The position numbers were made by a program, and so were the translations under genes. A DNA stretch of 24,439 bases from a bacterium (GTDB lineage Bacteria > SZUA-182 > DTGQ01), in contig JAILZY010000054.1 of the NCBI GenBank assembly GCA_023512255.1, positions 1 through 24,439 of the forward strand, read 5' to 3'. The notes under the pieces were generated by a model. That model was not told the origin of the DNA. It saw nothing but the letters and a program-made list of their open reading frames with translations, and ran no database searches. Within the stretch, counting starts at the first letter, position 1, and the number at the start of each line of letters is the position of its first letter. Below are positions 1-7,985 of the stretch, one piece after another.

Positions 1-6
1 TAAGCA

Positions 7-106
7 ACCGACCATAAATATTTATAACTCATCATTAATGGCCAGGCTATGGACAATGGTGATGATTATCTCACCCCAAGGATGTTATAACTCATTATGG
101 TCGGGT
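7..106. repeat. Inverted and direct repeats upstream of the first Gly-Leu-Tyr gene
   Basis: CCGACCATAA (8-17) is perfectly inverted at 95-104 (TTATGGTCGG). Inside this pair the 11-mer TTATAACTCAT occurs twice in direct orientation (22-32 and 85-95). The arrangement could be an operator or the end of a small repeat element. It lies about 175-270 bp before the first secreted repeat gene. No function can be assigned. Confidence 0.4.
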
Positions 107-173
107 ACTTAAAACCTGGATTTATGATCTTATTATGTTATGGGTCTTTCTGTGATTTGAGGGCGGAAAGAGC

Positions 174-187
174 AGAAAGGAGGTGAT
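174..187 (+). promoter_or_regulatory. Fourteen-base perfect anti-SD complement in the leader
   Basis: AGAAAGGAGGTGAT matches in full the complement of the usual bacterial 16S rRNA 3' tail. It is followed at once by an ATG (186-188) that opens only a four-codon frame (M-V-R-S-stop, 186-200). The real gene starts at 281 with its own SD. The CAGAAAG part (173-179) can pair with CTTTCTG (146-152), so the box may sit in a hairpin. It could be a standby ribosome site, a leader mini-ORF or chance. Confidence 0.35.
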
Positions 188-280
188 GGTCAGAAGCTGA
201 AAAAAAACGGGCATTAGCCAATGTTGATTTAGTGTCTCTGATCAATTTTTCATTGTCTGGTTATGGAGAGGAGTAAGATT

Positions 281-790
281 ATGCTTCCCAAAAAAATTTT
301 GAGTATTTCTATTGTTCTCTTAGCTTGCCTTATCTTTTCTACCGCCACTCCCAAGACCTCGCAAGCTTACTATGGTCTTTATGGCCTTGGCCTCTATGGT
401 ATGGGTCTCTATGGTATGGGCCTCTATGGTCTTGGTCTCTATGGTATGGGCCTCTATGGCTTAGGGCTCTATGGCGGTCTCTATAGTCCTTGGCTTTATG
501 GTGGCCTCTACGGTATGGGTCTTTATGGCCTTGGCCTCTACGGTATGGGTCTCTACGGTATGGGCCTCTACGGTCTTGGTCTCTATGGCGGTCTCTATGG
601 TATGGGCCTCTATGGCCTCGGGCTCTATGGCGGCCTTATGGGAGGTATGCTGGGCTTGGGAGGACTAGGTGGCCTGCTGGGGAATTGGGGAACGAGTAGT
701 ATTACCACCACGGTCGGAACTCCTCCTGCGGCCACAACGCCAGCCGTAGCTCCGACCGCGCCGGCAGCTACACCTGTTATTGTAACCTGA
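281..790 (+). CDS. Secreted Gly-Leu-Tyr repeat protein (GLYG protein 1)
   Basis: I chose the ATG at 281 because GGAGAGGAG (265-273) sits 7 nt before it. An upstream in-frame ATG at 263 overlaps that SD and has none of its own. The product is 169 aa. Residues 1-29 form a Sec signal peptide (Lys-Lys, hydrophobic core, Ser-Gln-Ala end), so the mature protein would begin Tyr-Tyr-Gly-Leu. Residues 30 to about 120 are a low-complexity tract with 17 Leu-Tyr-Gly units, spaced as GLYG, LGLYG or MGLYG and interrupted once by SPW. A Gly/Leu/Met-rich stretch follows, then a Thr/Pro/Ala-rich tail (about 137-169) like a flexible linker. There is no sortase or PEP-CTERM motif and no catalytic domain. A paralogue lies at 23421-24191. 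An exported structural, surface or self-assembling role is inference only. Confidence 0.8.
   Translation: MLPKKILSISIVLLACLIFSTATPKTSQAYYGLYGLGLYGMGLYGMGLYGLGLYGMGLYGLGLYGGLYSPWLYGGLYGMGLYGLGLYGMGLYGMGLYGLGLYGGLYGMGLYGLGLYGGLMGGMLGLGGLGGLLGNWGTSSITTTVGTPPAATTPAVAPTAPAATPVIVT
374..588 (+). repeat. Duplicated 71-bp coding block within the Gly-Leu-Tyr tract
   Basis: Positions 374-444 and 518-588 are near-identical 71-bp blocks. They differ at three positions, all T to C in the third base of Tyr codons and so silent. The offset is 144 bp, a multiple of three. This points to in-frame expansion by recombination or slippage after the shorter 12-15 bp units had formed. Confidence 0.85.
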
Positions 791-793
791 CCA

Positions 794-965
794 CAGATGT
801 TCCCCATCTTTAATGCCCTTTTATTTGGAAGGAACCCTTTTAAAAAAGGGTTCCTTCCAAACCATCCTCCTAAAATTTTAATTTATAATTAAAGTTTTAG
901 GAAAGGGGTTTTAAGGGGAAAACCCTTTTTCAAAAGGGTTTTCCCCTTGAGATGGGGAATATCTG
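794..965. repeat. Nested palindromic element with three hairpins inside an outer stem
   Basis: Four inverted repeats are nested. The outer arms at 794-809 and 950-965 pair over 16 bp with one G-U-type mismatch. Inside are a perfect 18-bp stem with a 2-base loop (824-841/844-861), a 15-bp stem with one mismatch and a 3-base loop (869-883/887-901), and a perfect 17-bp stem with a 2-base loop (913-929/932-948). The strand could fold into a cloverleaf. The first and third hairpins share the AAAAGGGTT arm, so alternative pairings are possible. It lies between two convergent genes and has no ORF. It resembles a REP/BIME or MITE-type intergenic repeat, but I do not recognise the family. Confidence 0.75.
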
Positions 966-981
966 GTTGACTTTTAAAAGG

Positions 982-1016
982 AAGGGCTGCCTTCTATCTC
1001 TGGGGCAGCCCTTTTT
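982..1016 (+). terminator. Rho-independent terminator after the first Gly-Leu-Tyr gene
   Basis: A perfect 10-bp GC-rich stem (982-991 AAGGGCTGCC pairs with 1004-1013) has a 12-base loop and continues into a T-run (CTTTTT, 1011-1016). It is the canonical intrinsic terminator layout on the plus strand, about 190 bp after the stop codon and beyond the palindromic element. It probably also separates this gene from the convergent gene ending at 1076. Confidence 0.8.
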
Positions 1017-1075
1017 ATTTTAAAAATTTTAAAATTATAATTCTTATAATCTCTGAAAGATAAATTTCCCTTCTA

Positions 1076-2377
1076 CTACCTCCTCAGGGAAGAGATAAAA
1101 CAGAGTTTATTGTCGCTTGAATTCTTCGGAGCCTGGATAGCGGTAATCAGGTGAGCTGTAGCCGGGGTGCCTGTTGCTTCAACCTCGCTATCTGCAGCAG
1201 GTTTGAACAGGAATTGATATCTGATGTTTTGTCCTGTAGAAACAATGGGAACGGTAGCTGTATAAATTACCCCATCGCTGAAATCATTATCCCCTGAATC
1301 CTTGGTCATATCCACCTGCTCACCCGGATCATCGTAATCTCCATCACTATTTTTGTCGATTAATACCTGAGCAACTGCAGGCTGAGGTCCAGATTCACCA
1401 TCCGCATTAGCCATAACATATCGGACCTTGAAAGTTACCTCCGTTTGTCCGGCATTGATGGTATCAGGCCAAGCTCCGGTATCCTTAAAGTATGTATCTC
1501 CAGTAACCCAGGTAAGTACCGGTTTGATATCGGGCTGATTCCCGTCATAGCTGATTTCCAGCCGAGGCCGCAACTGCTTTGTTGCATTGGGAGAGTAGAG
1601 CTCGACATACTCCTGGCCTGAGGGGGCGGTCCCCGCAAAGGTATTGGAGCTCACCAGGGCTATCTTGGTAATTCCTCCTTTATTAATCAAGCTGATGGGA
1701 TCGTCAATTTCAAGCTCGTTACGGCACGAATTGGGATCTATTGACTCTGGCGATGTATTGGGGTCAGAGGGAGTGCTCAGCGCACTTGCATATAGTTCTC
1801 CTTTTTCTAATGGAGGTCCTATGGTTGCCCCCCAATCTGAATTCCAGAGAGGTTCTTCGTAAACTGATTTAAAAATATGGATAGCGAAATTTGAAGAACC
1901 AGGAGTTAAGACCTTTCTTTTCCCATAGAAAACCAATTTGGCGGAAATGTTGGTAGCACCCTGCGGGATACCAGTGGTATCAAAGGAGAGGAAGGTTTTA
2001 TAGACGCCGTACCTCTCGCCGTTGATTTCTTGGCCGACTCTTACCGTATTTGAGAGAACGGTTGTGGTGAAGGTATTATCCTTACTGGAGTAGGATGAGC
2101 CATCTAAGGCCCCCCGGGCTGATCTGTCACCGGGTGTTTTCCCGCTGCTGGTAACCCATCTGAATTGTCGATTTCCTCCTTGTCTGGCAGTCAAAAAGCC
2201 TTTGGGACCAGAAAGAGCCCCAGTTGTTGTAGTTTTTGAACCTGTTGCTTCTGATTTCATCTCTCCGCCTGAGCTGCTGTAGGACTTATAGTTATTAGAC
2301 CCAGCGAAACAGACACGGGAAGAGAATATCAGTACCGTAGCTAAGAGAAAACAGAGGAAAAGCGTTTTTTCTTTCAA
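1076..2377 (-). CDS. Secreted DNRLRE-like protein with a C-terminal beta-sandwich and Ca-binding-like loop
   Basis: The start is TTG (2375-2377), supported by AAGGAGGG (2385-2392) 7 nt upstream. The product is 433 aa. Residues 1-25 are a Sec signal peptide (Cys-Phe-Ala end). Residues 28-60 are Ser/Thr-rich. Residues about 86-277 resemble the DNRLRE/carbohydrate-binding type beta-sandwich: a YKTFLSFDTTGIP strand followed by an AKLVFYG strand, closing with RPRLEISYD near residue 277. Residues about 285-410 look like a bacterial Ig-like module of the kind beginning LTWVTGDTYFKDTG. It contains DKNSDGDYDDPGE at 341-353, an EF-loop or dockerin-like acidic Ca2+ site. No catalytic domain is visible. 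It is most likely an exported adhesion or matrix-binding protein, and the substrate is unknown. It is transcribed alone, convergent with the first repeat gene. Confidence 0.75.
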   Translation of the reverse strand: MKEKTLFLCFLLATVLIFSSRVCFAGSNNYKSYSSSGGEMKSEATGSKTTTTGALSGPKGFLTARQGGNRQFRWVTSSGKTPGDRSARGALDGSSYSSKDNTFTTTVLSNTVRVGQEINGERYGVYKTFLSFDTTGIPQGATNISAKLVFYGKRKVLTPGSSNFAIHIFKSVYEEPLWNSDWGATIGPPLEKGELYASALSTPSDPNTSPESIDPNSCRNELEIDDPISLINKGGITKIALVSSNTFAGTAPSGQEYVELYSPNATKQLRPRLEISYDGNQPDIKPVLTWVTGDTYFKDTGAWPDTINAGQTEVTFKVRYVMANADGESGPQPAVAQVLIDKNSDGDYDDPGEQVDMTKDSGDNDFSDGVIYTATVPIVSTGQNIRYQFLFKPAADSEVEATGTPATAHLITAIQAPKNSSDNKLCFISSLRR

Positions 2378-3263
2378 GATTCTTCCCTCCTTAAAATCCC
2401 CCCTATCAAGCCAGCAGGGGCTTAAATAAGGTTAACGGTTAGCAGTAAGAAGCAGCCATCAGAACAGTAACGGAACCATTATCTAATTTTGCAAAATCGC
2501 TGCCAAGGGTGGGGGGAAATTTATTGGCTATAAATCAAATAGTTAAAGATACCCCTCTTTGGTTTTGCCGACTTATAGCTCTCTTAAGTGCTTTTCTTTA
2601 GTGCAGTAGATTTGGGATGGCTGTTGAGTAGGGAGGAGCGATAAGTAAGTATAAAAACTAAGTATAAAAACAGTGTTAATAGTGGTAATAAAGATAAAAA
2701 TGTGGATGGACAAGATAAAAACGCGGATGGGCCGCTATTTTATTAAAAAATATAATTTTTATTTGATAATTTATATTTATTTCCTGAAAAAATTCTGTTC
2801 TCTAGAAGTATATTTTTCTTTGCTGTTTACTTATCGAGCAGGTGATAACAAATTTTTCAACACCGGCGGGGCAGGGGCCGCTCGCATCATCTGAGCTTGA
2901 ATAATAATTCTTTTGAATAACTCTACTTAGAAACTCTACTTAGAGAAGGTGAATGTATTGGAGTCCACTTCTTCGATGTGGGGAGTGGGGTTTCTTAAGA
3001 GGGAAAGCCCCCGAGGCTCGTATTTTGCTTGCCAAATACCCTGGAGCTGGGTTTTTAGAGAAATTGGATCGCCAGATCGCATTATTACGAGATTGCATCA
3101 TAATGAAGCTATACGAACCTATTTATGAAGCTATTATGAAGTCTTAAGCCAAGGGGAAGGTGAGGAATTCCTTGTCTCTCCTACCACTCCGTCTTCTACC
3201 ACTTCTACCATACATAGGCAGGCAGTTTGATCACCTTTTGCTGAAGTACCCTTTCAGTAAAGG
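2378..3263. other. AT-rich intergenic region without a supported gene
   Basis: The 886 bp hold no convincing gene. Open frames at 2673-2894 and 2953-3147 have low-complexity or unrecognisable products and no well-placed SD. Near the secreted protein's start a small stem is possible in its leader (CCCCT around 2400-2404 with AGGGG around 2416-2420). Short direct repeats occur around 2691-2730 (GATAAAAA-G-GGATGG twice) and 2928-2945 (AACTCTACTTAG twice). I found no intrinsic terminator for accA here. Confidence 0.5.
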
Positions 3264-4223
3264 TTACTCAACCAGTTCTCGAAAGACACCATACTGGCGA
3301 TACCGTCGATAGCGGTCCTCGAGAAGTTTATCTTCCGAAAGCCTGGACATCTGAGCAAGGCAGCGGAGAATGGCCCGGCGAACGATATGAGCCATCATGG
3401 TAGGGTTACGATGTGCTCCGCCGATAGGCTCTTTCAGGATTTCGTCAGCCACCTTAAGTTTCAATAGATCCTGGGCCGTCATATGCAGAGCAGTAGCGGC
3501 CTCATTGGCCTTGGTGTGGTCTTTCCAGAGAATGGCTGCACAGCCTTCAGGAGAGATTACAGAATAGACGCTGTTTTCTAGCATCAGCAGCCGGTCGGCT
3601 ACTCCCAGAGCTAGGGCTCCGCCGCTTCCCCCCTCTCCGGTAACAATTGAAATGATCGGCACCCGCAGGAACATCATCTCGTAGATATTGCGGGCAATAG
3701 CCTCAGCTTGTCCCCGCTCTTCCGCCCCAAGCCCTGGATAGGCCCCCGGGGTGTCGATAAAGGTAATTATTGGTTTTCGGAATTTTTCAGCCAGTTTCAT
3801 AATCCGCAAAGCCTTACGAAACCCCTCGGGGCTAGCCATTCCGAAATTTCGGCTGATGTTTTCCTTGGTTCCTCTTCCCTTTTGGTGCCCGATGACCACT
3901 ACTTTATGGCTGCCTAGTTGGGCCAGCCCGCCAACAATGGCTGAATCATCGCCAAATTTGCGATCACCGTGCAATTCAATGAAATCAGAAAAGATTATAT
4001 TGATATAATCTAGGGTATAGGGCCTGTCTGGATGCCTAGCCAGAAGGGTTCTTTGCCAGGGTGTTAATTTAGCATAGGTTTCGTAAAAAACCTTCTGGCG
4101 CTTTTTTTTCAGCCTCTTAAGCTCCTGGCGAGCGCTATCGCCCCATTCCGTAGCCAACTGCCGCATTTCCTTGATGGCGCTGTCTAATTCAACGAATTGT
4201 TTTTCAAAATCCAAAATAGCCAC
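3264..4223 (-). CDS. accA: Acetyl-CoA carboxylase carboxyltransferase subunit alpha
   Basis: AccA is the alpha half of the carboxyltransferase that moves the carboxyl group from biotin-BCCP to acetyl-CoA, giving malonyl-CoA for fatty acid synthesis; it pairs with AccD. The 319-aa length equals that of the E. coli protein. The N-terminal helix pair (FEKQFVELDSAIKEM, residues 6-20) and LTPWQRTLLARHPDRP (53-68) are family signatures. The crotonase-type core has GHQKGR (112-117), DTPGAYPG (157-164), GEGGSGGALALG (196-207) and SPEGCAAILWKD (224-235). The start is GTG (4221-4223) with a modest AGGGAG upstream. It is the last gene of the minus-strand run, 134 bp after dnaE, and accD is not in the window. 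The long AT-rich gap suggests it may have its own promoter. Confidence 0.97.
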   Translation of the reverse strand: MAILDFEKQFVELDSAIKEMRQLATEWGDSARQELKRLKKKRQKVFYETYAKLTPWQRTLLARHPDRPYTLDYINIIFSDFIELHGDRKFGDDSAIVGGLAQLGSHKVVVIGHQKGRGTKENISRNFGMASPEGFRKALRIMKLAEKFRKPIITFIDTPGAYPGLGAEERGQAEAIARNIYEMMFLRVPIISIVTGEGGSGGALALGVADRLLMLENSVYSVISPEGCAAILWKDHTKANEAATALHMTAQDLLKLKVADEILKEPIGGAHRNPTMMAHIVRRAILRCLAQMSRLSEDKLLEDRYRRYRQYGVFRELVE

Positions 4224-4306
4224 CTAGTTTCTCGCTCCCTAATTTTAAAAGTTCGCTAACCTCGGCTTTAAACTCTATTCTCATTCGGCTTTTATTTCAA
4301 ATAAAA

Positions 4307-4335
4307 TTGACATTTTATTTATTATTTGTTATATT
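4307..4335 (+). promoter_or_regulatory. Possible sigma70 promoter facing the 3' end of dnaE
   Basis: TTGACA (4307-4312), a 17-bp spacer and TATATT (4330-4335) fit the sigma70 consensus on the plus strand, in the accA-dnaE gap. It would transcribe antisense into dnaE. The gap is very AT-rich, so chance is a real possibility. Confidence 0.25.
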
Positions 4336-4357
4336 TTAATACTTTTATTTTTATCAC

Positions 4358-7300
4358 TTATCTCTCTAGCAAAACAGCTCCATTCCCTAGACGTTTTTCA
4401 AGCTCCATAATCAGCTTATCCGAAGGATCAACCTGGATAGAGGATCCGGCTAGGAAAACAAGCTCCTTCCCCTCATCAGTAAGAAGATGCAAGTAGAGTC
4501 TGCACCGCCCCCCTTGATGATTCTGAATAATATGATGCAGATCGCTCACCTTCTTTTGGGTAAGATCCTGAATCAGTAGCCGAAGATGTAGTTCCCTCAC
4601 CACTTTCTTTCGCAAATCGTCCAAGGATAGCACCTCATTAGCCACCACTGCTGCCTTTTCTCCCCTAAGATCCACCTGCCCTTTGATTAGCACCGGGATG
4701 TCTTGATCGAGAAAAGAGGCTGCACTTTTGTATATTTCGGGAAAAAGAACCACCTCAACCGAACCGTACGTGTCCTCAAGGATAGCAAAAGCCATCCGCT
4801 CTCCCTTTTTCTGAGTTACTATTTCCCGCTCAAGTCTCAGCAGACCGCCGCACCGCACCTCCTGTTTAGCAGCCAGAGAGGGGATGTCCTGGCTGGTGTG
4901 TCTGGTATGGAATTTCAGATCCCGGGCATATCGATGCAGGGGATGACCGGTTAGGTAGAAACCGATCACTTCCTTTTCATATTGTAGCCGCTGTCTCTCG
5001 TGCCACTCCTCAACCTGGGGCAGGCTGTGGGCTCCTCGTCCACTGAGGTTAGGCTGATCAGTGCTTCCCTGCTGTTGTTCATCATAGTCAAAGAGGGATG
5101 TCTGGCGGCTGCTTTTGGCTTTTTGCATCATCTGGCCAAATTCCACTGCCTCATCAAGAGCAGCCATAAGCTGAGCTCGATGCCCTCCCAGAGAATCAAA
5201 AGCTCCTGCCTTGACTAGACTTTCCAAAACTCTCTTATTTACTGTCCGAAGATCAACCCGTCGGCAAAAATCAAATAGATCTAAAAACTTCCCTCCTTTT
5301 TTCCTGGCTCTGATAATGGCAGCTACGGCATTTTCTCCCACATTCTTGATGGCTGCCAGCCCAAACCGGATGCGGCCATCGACCACATTAAAATGCTGCT
5401 GGCTTTCATTCACACAGGGGGGCAGGATAGCGATTCCCATCTCTTTGGCTTCGTTGATAAATTTAACCACCTCATCGGTATTCTCCATTTCACTGGTCAT
5501 CAGAGCGGCCATTAACTCGACCGGATAATGGGCCTTTAGATAGGCGGTCCGATAGGAGATCAGGGCATAGGCTGCACTGTGGGATTTATTGAACCCATAG
5601 CCAGCAAAATGGAATATGAGATTGAAGATCTTATCCGCCACCTTGGGATCAACCCCTTTGGCTGTGGCCCCCTCGATGAATTTGCTCTTTTGCTTGGCCA
5701 TGACCTCAGGGTCTTTTTTCCCCATTGCTCGGCGCAGAAGATCTGCATCACCCAGGCTAAATCCAGCCAGCTCACTGGCAATCTTCATCACCTGCTCCTG
5801 ATAGACGATCACCCCATAGGTCTCTTTCAGAATGCTCTCCAGGCAGGGATGATCGTAGTGTATCTGCACCTGGCCAAACTTTCTCTGGATAAAATCATCC
5901 ACCATGCCGCTACCCAGGGGCCCTGGCCGAAAGAGCGCCACCAGGGCGATCAGGTCCTCAAACCGATCTGGCTTCATCCGCCGAAGCAGATCCCTCATCC
6001 CTGAGCTTTCGAGCTGGAATACCCCAATGGTTCTAGCTTCTTTCAAGAGGTTGAAGGTAGCCTCATCATCCATAGGAATAGTGTTCAAATCAAGCTGTAG
6101 TCCTCCGTGAGACTCCCGAATCAACTCCAGGGTATCCTGAATAACGGTCAGGGTACGAAGGCCGAGAAAATCCATCTTTAGCAGACCTATTTTTTCGATA
6201 TCCTTCATCTGGAACTGACAGACGATATCGGTTTTGTCTGCCGCGGCCTCACCCTTTTCCTTTTGCATGCTGTAGAGGGGGAGAAATTCCACCAGCGGCC
6301 TTGGGCTGATGACAATTCCAGCCGCATGGGTTGAGGCATGTCGGGTTAGGCCTTCGAGCACCTTCGAGATCTCAAATAGCTTAGCTACCCTCTCATTTTC
6401 CTGGATAAGGTTTCTCAGCCGCTCTTCCTGCTGAATAGCCTCATCTAGGCTGATATTCAAAACATTAGGAATAAGCTTGGCGATCCGATCGCACTCGGCA
6501 TACTCCATGCCTAAAACCCGCCCCACATCCCGTACTACTCCCCGCGCGGCCATGGTTCCAAAGGTGATAATCTGAGCCACATTATCCCGGCCATACTTTT
6601 TAGTTACATAATCAATCACTTCATCCCGGCGTCGCATGCAAAAATCAATATCAATATCCGGCATGCTCACCCGCTCAGGATTCAAAAACCGCTCAAACAA
6701 AAGCCCATAGGCTAAGGGATCAATATCAGTAATCCCAAGGGCATAAGCAACCAAGCTGCCGGCTGCCGAACCCCTGCCTGGTCCTACAGCGATCCCCTGC
6801 TGCCGGGCATAGTGGACAAAATCCCAGACAACAAGGAAATAGCCGGCAAAGCCCATTTTTTCAATCACCCGAAGCTCATGATCGAGCCGGTCCAAAATAG
6901 CTGCGGCTTGGGGTGGCTCGCTCAAACATCTTGCCTCAGGAGGCTGCTTTCCCTCTCGATGAGCTAATCTTTCTTGCCGAAGCCGTGAAAGTCGCTCCTT
7001 TGTGTCTAAATCCCTCAGCAAGCTCTCATACCTTTTGACAATCCCCTGATAGGCTAGCTCCTCTAGGTAATCTTCCAGGCTATTTCCATCCGGCGGCTGA
7101 TAAGAGGGGAGAAAATATTGACCAAAGGTAAACTCCAGATTGCAGCGCTCAGCAATGGACAGGGTATTGGTTATCGCCTCTGGGAGCTCTTGGAAACATG
7201 CTGCCATCTCCTGAGGAGAGCGAAAGTAGAATTGGTCGGTACCAAAGCGCATTCGCTTGGGATCATCGAGCGTTTTGCCGGTCTGAAGGCACAAGAGCAC

Positions 7301-7969
7301 CTCGTGGCTTAAGGCTTCCTTGGCCTCAAGGTAGTGGCAGTCGTTGGTGGCTACCAGAGGCAGATCAAACTCTTTAGCCAAGGTAACTAGCTCTCGGTTT
7401 ACTATTCTCTGCTCGGCCAGGCCATTACTTTGAAGCTCCAGAAAGAAATTTTCCCGTCCCATGATGTCTATATATTGCCTGACGGCCTGCCGAGCCTCAT
7501 CTGTATTTCCGCGGGCCAAGGCTTGCGGAATCTCACCCTTCAGACAGGCGCTCAAGGCGATCAGCCCTTGCGAATGCTGGCTCAAAAGTTCCTTATCAAT
7601 CCGGGGACGATAGTAAAATCCCTCCAGATAGCCAGCAGTAACCAGACGGACCAGGTTTTGATATCCCTGCCAATCTTTAGCCAGAAGCACCAGGTGGAAA
7701 GAAGCATCTGTGATCCCACGGGGTGAGCTTCTTTCTTTTCGGCTCTTTGGAGCTACATAAACCTCACAGCCGATAATAGGCTTCAAGCCTGCCTTTTTGA
7801 CCTCCTGGTAAAACTCGATCGCTCCGAACATGTTGCCATGATCGGTAATGGCCAGGGCAGGCATTCCCCACTCTTTGGCTATTTGAGCCAGCCGACTGAT
7901 CCGGCAGGCTCCATCCAGCAGGCTGTATTGGGTGTGGACGTGAAGATGGACGAAATCTGAATGGCTCAT
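4358..7969 (-). CDS. dnaE: DNA polymerase III subunit alpha
   Basis: This is the replicative polymerase catalytic subunit. I place the start at ATG 7967-7969 (1203 aa, MSHSDFVHLHVH), which has GGGAG just upstream and lies 16 bp after the guaA stop. A frame extension to 8029 would overlap guaA with an unlikely N-terminus. Domains in order: PHP domain (about 1-215) with HLHVH, TDHG, GCEVYV, FHLVLLAK and NDCHYL; polymerase core with GPGRGSAAGS (about 397-406) and the catalytic PDIDIDF aspartates (437-443), then KMDFLG as the further acidic motif; thumb/fingers and helix-hairpin-helix region; C-terminal OB fold (starting about CGGLLRLEREI) and tail. A charged 40-residue stretch (about 320-360, rich in Arg/Glu) precedes the palm. 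The PHP metal ligands look intact, unlike in E. coli. It is co-transcribed with guaB3 and guaA. Confidence 0.97.
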   Translation of the reverse strand: MSHSDFVHLHVHTQYSLLDGACRISRLAQIAKEWGMPALAITDHGNMFGAIEFYQEVKKAGLKPIIGCEVYVAPKSRKERSSPRGITDASFHLVLLAKDWQGYQNLVRLVTAGYLEGFYYRPRIDKELLSQHSQGLIALSACLKGEIPQALARGNTDEARQAVRQYIDIMGRENFFLELQSNGLAEQRIVNRELVTLAKEFDLPLVATNDCHYLEAKEALSHEVLLCLQTGKTLDDPKRMRFGTDQFYFRSPQEMAACFQELPEAITNTLSIAERCNLEFTFGQYFLPSYQPPDGNSLEDYLEELAYQGIVKRYESLLRDLDTKERLSRLRQERLAHREGKQPPEARCLSEPPQAAAILDRLDHELRVIEKMGFAGYFLVVWDFVHYARQQGIAVGPGRGSAAGSLVAYALGITDIDPLAYGLLFERFLNPERVSMPDIDIDFCMRRRDEVIDYVTKKYGRDNVAQIITFGTMAARGVVRDVGRVLGMEYAECDRIAKLIPNVLNISLDEAIQQEERLRNLIQENERVAKLFEISKVLEGLTRHASTHAAGIVISPRPLVEFLPLYSMQKEKGEAAADKTDIVCQFQMKDIEKIGLLKMDFLGLRTLTVIQDTLELIRESHGGLQLDLNTIPMDDEATFNLLKEARTIGVFQLESSGMRDLLRRMKPDRFEDLIALVALFRPGPLGSGMVDDFIQRKFGQVQIHYDHPCLESILKETYGVIVYQEQVMKIASELAGFSLGDADLLRRAMGKKDPEVMAKQKSKFIEGATAKGVDPKVADKIFNLIFHFAGYGFNKSHSAAYALISYRTAYLKAHYPVELMAALMTSEMENTDEVVKFINEAKEMGIAILPPCVNESQQHFNVVDGRIRFGLAAIKNVGENAVAAIIRARKKGGKFLDLFDFCRRVDLRTVNKRVLESLVKAGAFDSLGGHRAQLMAALDEAVEFGQMMQKAKSSRQTSLFDYDEQQQGSTDQPNLSGRGAHSLPQVEEWHERQRLQYEKEVIGFYLTGHPLHRYARDLKFHTRHTSQDIPSLAAKQEVRCGGLLRLEREIVTQKKGERMAFAILEDTYGSVEVVLFPEIYKSAASFLDQDIPVLIKGQVDLRGEKAAVVANEVLSLDDLRKKVVRELHLRLLIQDLTQKKVSDLHHIIQNHQGGRCRLYLHLLTDEGKELVFLAGSSIQVDPSDKLIMELEKRLGNGAVLLER

Positions 7970-7985
7970 AGCTCTCCCGCCATAA

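Noticed and set aside
121-262. Cyclic-di-GMP riboswitch in the leader of the first repeat gene
   Set aside because: I looked for the GEMM core motifs and could not find them; only a small hairpin and the SD-like box are present.
263-280. Upstream ATG for the first Gly-Leu-Tyr gene (6 extra codons)
   Set aside because: It overlaps the SD of the ATG at 281 and has no SD itself; the shorter form starts with a standard Lys-rich signal peptide.
311-331. Possible lipobox (Leu-Leu-Ala-Cys) in the signal peptide of the first repeat protein
   Set aside because: Hydrophobic residues continue after the Cys and a Ser-Gln-Ala cleavage site follows, so an ordinary signal peptide fits better than a lipoprotein.
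2953-3147. 64-aa open frame in the intergenic region
   Set aside because: Purine-rich sequence touches the ATG with wrong spacing, and the product has no recognisable features or neighbours.
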